Source: an uncultured Methylococcaceae bacterium
GTDB lineage: Bacteria > Pseudomonadota > Gammaproteobacteria > Methylococcales > Methylomonadaceae
NCBI GenBank assembly: GCA_903917345.1
Contig: CAIXAE010000010.1
Location: forward strand, 62,001-126,000
Direction of reading: 5' to 3'
DNA: 64,000 bases
In this document: piece by piece, positions 62,088 through 64,000 of the stretch
Layout: each line of letters starts with the position of its first letter
Position numbering within the stretch: position 1 is the stretch's first letter
The notes under the pieces: model-generated
Database searches by the model: none
What the model was told of the DNA's origin: nothing
What the model saw: the letters and a program-made list of their open reading frames with translations, nothing else
Program-made: the position numbers and the translations under genes

Positions 62088-64000
62088 AGTTCGTCCTCAG
62101 GTGTATTATTCACCATTAATTGAGAGGTTTGAGAATGACTAAAATAAGCCTCTGCAATCAGTTCAGATAATTGCCATAATAAATCGGTTGTATTGGACAA
62201 TAACTCTTCAAACTCCTGATAAACGCCCTCTTCTTCATTAACTTGCGTTAATTCTTGCACATTACATAATTTTAAATCGGTATACGCTTTTAATATTATC
62301 CGTTCCTCAGCCGTTATTTGACCGGCTCGCTTACATCGGGGCAAAGCACTGATGTGAACACTCAATTCATGTAACTGATAAGCCACAGATCTTGGATGCG
62401 CTTCATCCAATAAAAGCAATTCCAGCACTAAAGGCAACTGAATATAGGATCGATAACGGCGTTGATAAATAGTTAAACTATCAGTTGCCACCAAAACGGA
62501 TTCAAGCACTTGGTTTTGGAGAATATCTTCATGTCGTAAAGCTAATGTAGAACGTAATAGCGAGATAAGCGCTAAGGCTCGCTCCAATCGACGCCCACTG
62601 TCTAACATTAACCAAGCCGCTTCACGGGTCATGCTCTCGCTCGTCAGGCCTGTAAAAGCTACAATACCTGTCATCAAGTCATCTAAATGACTGGGCAGTT
62701 GCTCAATCCTCAATTCAAGGTTATTAATGCGTTGCTGCCATCGACGATGTATATTATCGACACTACGCCAAGTATCTTGTGACCATAAATCACGAATACT
62801 AAAAGCCGCCTGGAAGAAGGCTTGAATATTAGCCGTTAAACTTCCGCGTCGAAATCCATCTTTCACTAATGAAATTAATTCAGCCTCTGGCTCTTTTAAA
62901 AACGATTCATCGCATTTTATAAAGCCTGGATAGGTACCCGTCACCTGTGTAAATGTTCTTAATAAAACACCCAAGCACTCGGCATCTAGAGGATCTTTAA
63001 ATTCAAATACCTCTCTAAGCTTAGTCAAGATAACTCTTAACAAGCGCGTGACCGCCTCTGTTCTTTCCAGATGACGCCCCACCCAAAACAGGTTATCTGC
63101 TGCCCTGCTTGTTAAGGCTTCAGTATCTGCATCAATTAACTGATTTCGTTTAGGCTGTGTCCATAAACTAACGGGCTTATCCGGCTCCGTCGCTAATACC
63201 CAAGTATCTTTACTGATGCCACCCGCTTGGTTTGAAACGATGAAATTATCTTTTTGCCGAGCAACGCGCGTCAAACCACCGGGCATGACCTCATAATCAC
63301 TGCCACTCGCCACCACAAAATTTCTTAATACGGCATTGCGAGGTTCAATTTTTTGATCAATAAAAGCCGGTAAGGTAGAGAAACTGACCTGCTCTTGACC
63401 AATAAATAAATGCGGCTTAGCCAGTATTTGGCTACGTAAGTATTCTTTTTCTTTGCTACTTAAACTCCCACCAAACACAGCATAATTTCCAAACCCACGA
63501 TTAATCGGCTTAATGACTAAACTATCTAGATGCTGTAATACGAAATCTCGCTCTCGAGCTTGGCCGCACCACCAAGTCGCAATGGAAGGTAGCTTTAATT
63601 CATCATTCAAAAAATAACGAGCGAGTCGAGGTAAAAAGGCCATAAGACCTGGATTTTCTAAGACGCTACTACCTAACGGATTAGCTATCGCGACATTTCC
63701 GCGTCGCACCGCCTCTAACAATCCTGCTACGCCTAATTTTGATTCGCTTCGTAACGCTAGAGGATCACAAAATGAATCATCAACACGTCGCAAAATAACA
63801 TCTACTGCCTGCAAACCTGAGAGTGATTTTAACCAAACCTTGCCATCTCTAACGGTTAAATCTCCGCCTTGAACAAGGGTATAACCCAAATAGGCTGCTA
63901 AATAAGCGTGTTCAAAGTAAGTTTCGTTGAGTGGCCCGGGTGTTAGTATGACAATACGCGGATCTTCTTTCTTATGCGGCGCAATATCAACCAGACCTTT
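62084..64000 (-). CDS. Fused circularly permuted ATP-grasp + alpha-E protein, N-terminus beyond the window edge
   Basis: ORF-track start at 63889 is internal: the frame stays open to base 64000 (...[49 protein letters not shown]). C-terminal half [31 protein letters not shown] is alpha-E. Confidence 0.93.
   Translation of the reverse strand, partial: [638 protein letters not shown]

Overview
This is a 64 kb chromosomal window, GC roughly 40-45%, from a gammaproteobacterium. Lineage is inferred from gene content and order only; a methanotroph-like relative is possible but not proven. Most of it is conserved core genome: uvrC-pgsA, lptM-lysA-dapF-DUF484-xerC, darP, rdgC, pgm, pgeF-rluD / bamD, fba, tRNA-Lys, queC-queE, cpoB-pal-tolB-tolA-tolR-tolQ-ybgC, ruvB-ruvA-ruvC, murI. 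Accessory parts: (i) sensor kinases at 0-9 kb, one with an ethylene-receptor (ETR1)-like membrane domain; (ii) a GC-rich degenerate, inverted repeat patch at 3.4-3.9 kb; (iii) a heavy-metal RND adaptor/pump pair; (iv) a FitA/FitB-type toxin-antitoxin pair; (v) a gene split by a single in-frame stop at 50.5-51.1 kb; (vi) a 42-bp tandem repeat array that begins with a perfect 54-bp palindrome at 51.36-51.65 kb; (vii) an alginate-export-like porin followed by modABC, preceded by two 24-nt CGTTA/CGTTATGTA dyads resembling ModE boxes; (viii) a cluster from 56.3 kb to the window end with an Anbu proteasome-like peptidase, two circularly permuted ATP-grasp proteins (one stand-alone, one fused to alpha-E), an alpha-E protein, two transglutaminase-like proteins and a ParA/MinD-like ATPase. 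Cluster (viii) is the best candidate for an under-characterised system. All functional calls come from reading the translations; no database search was run.
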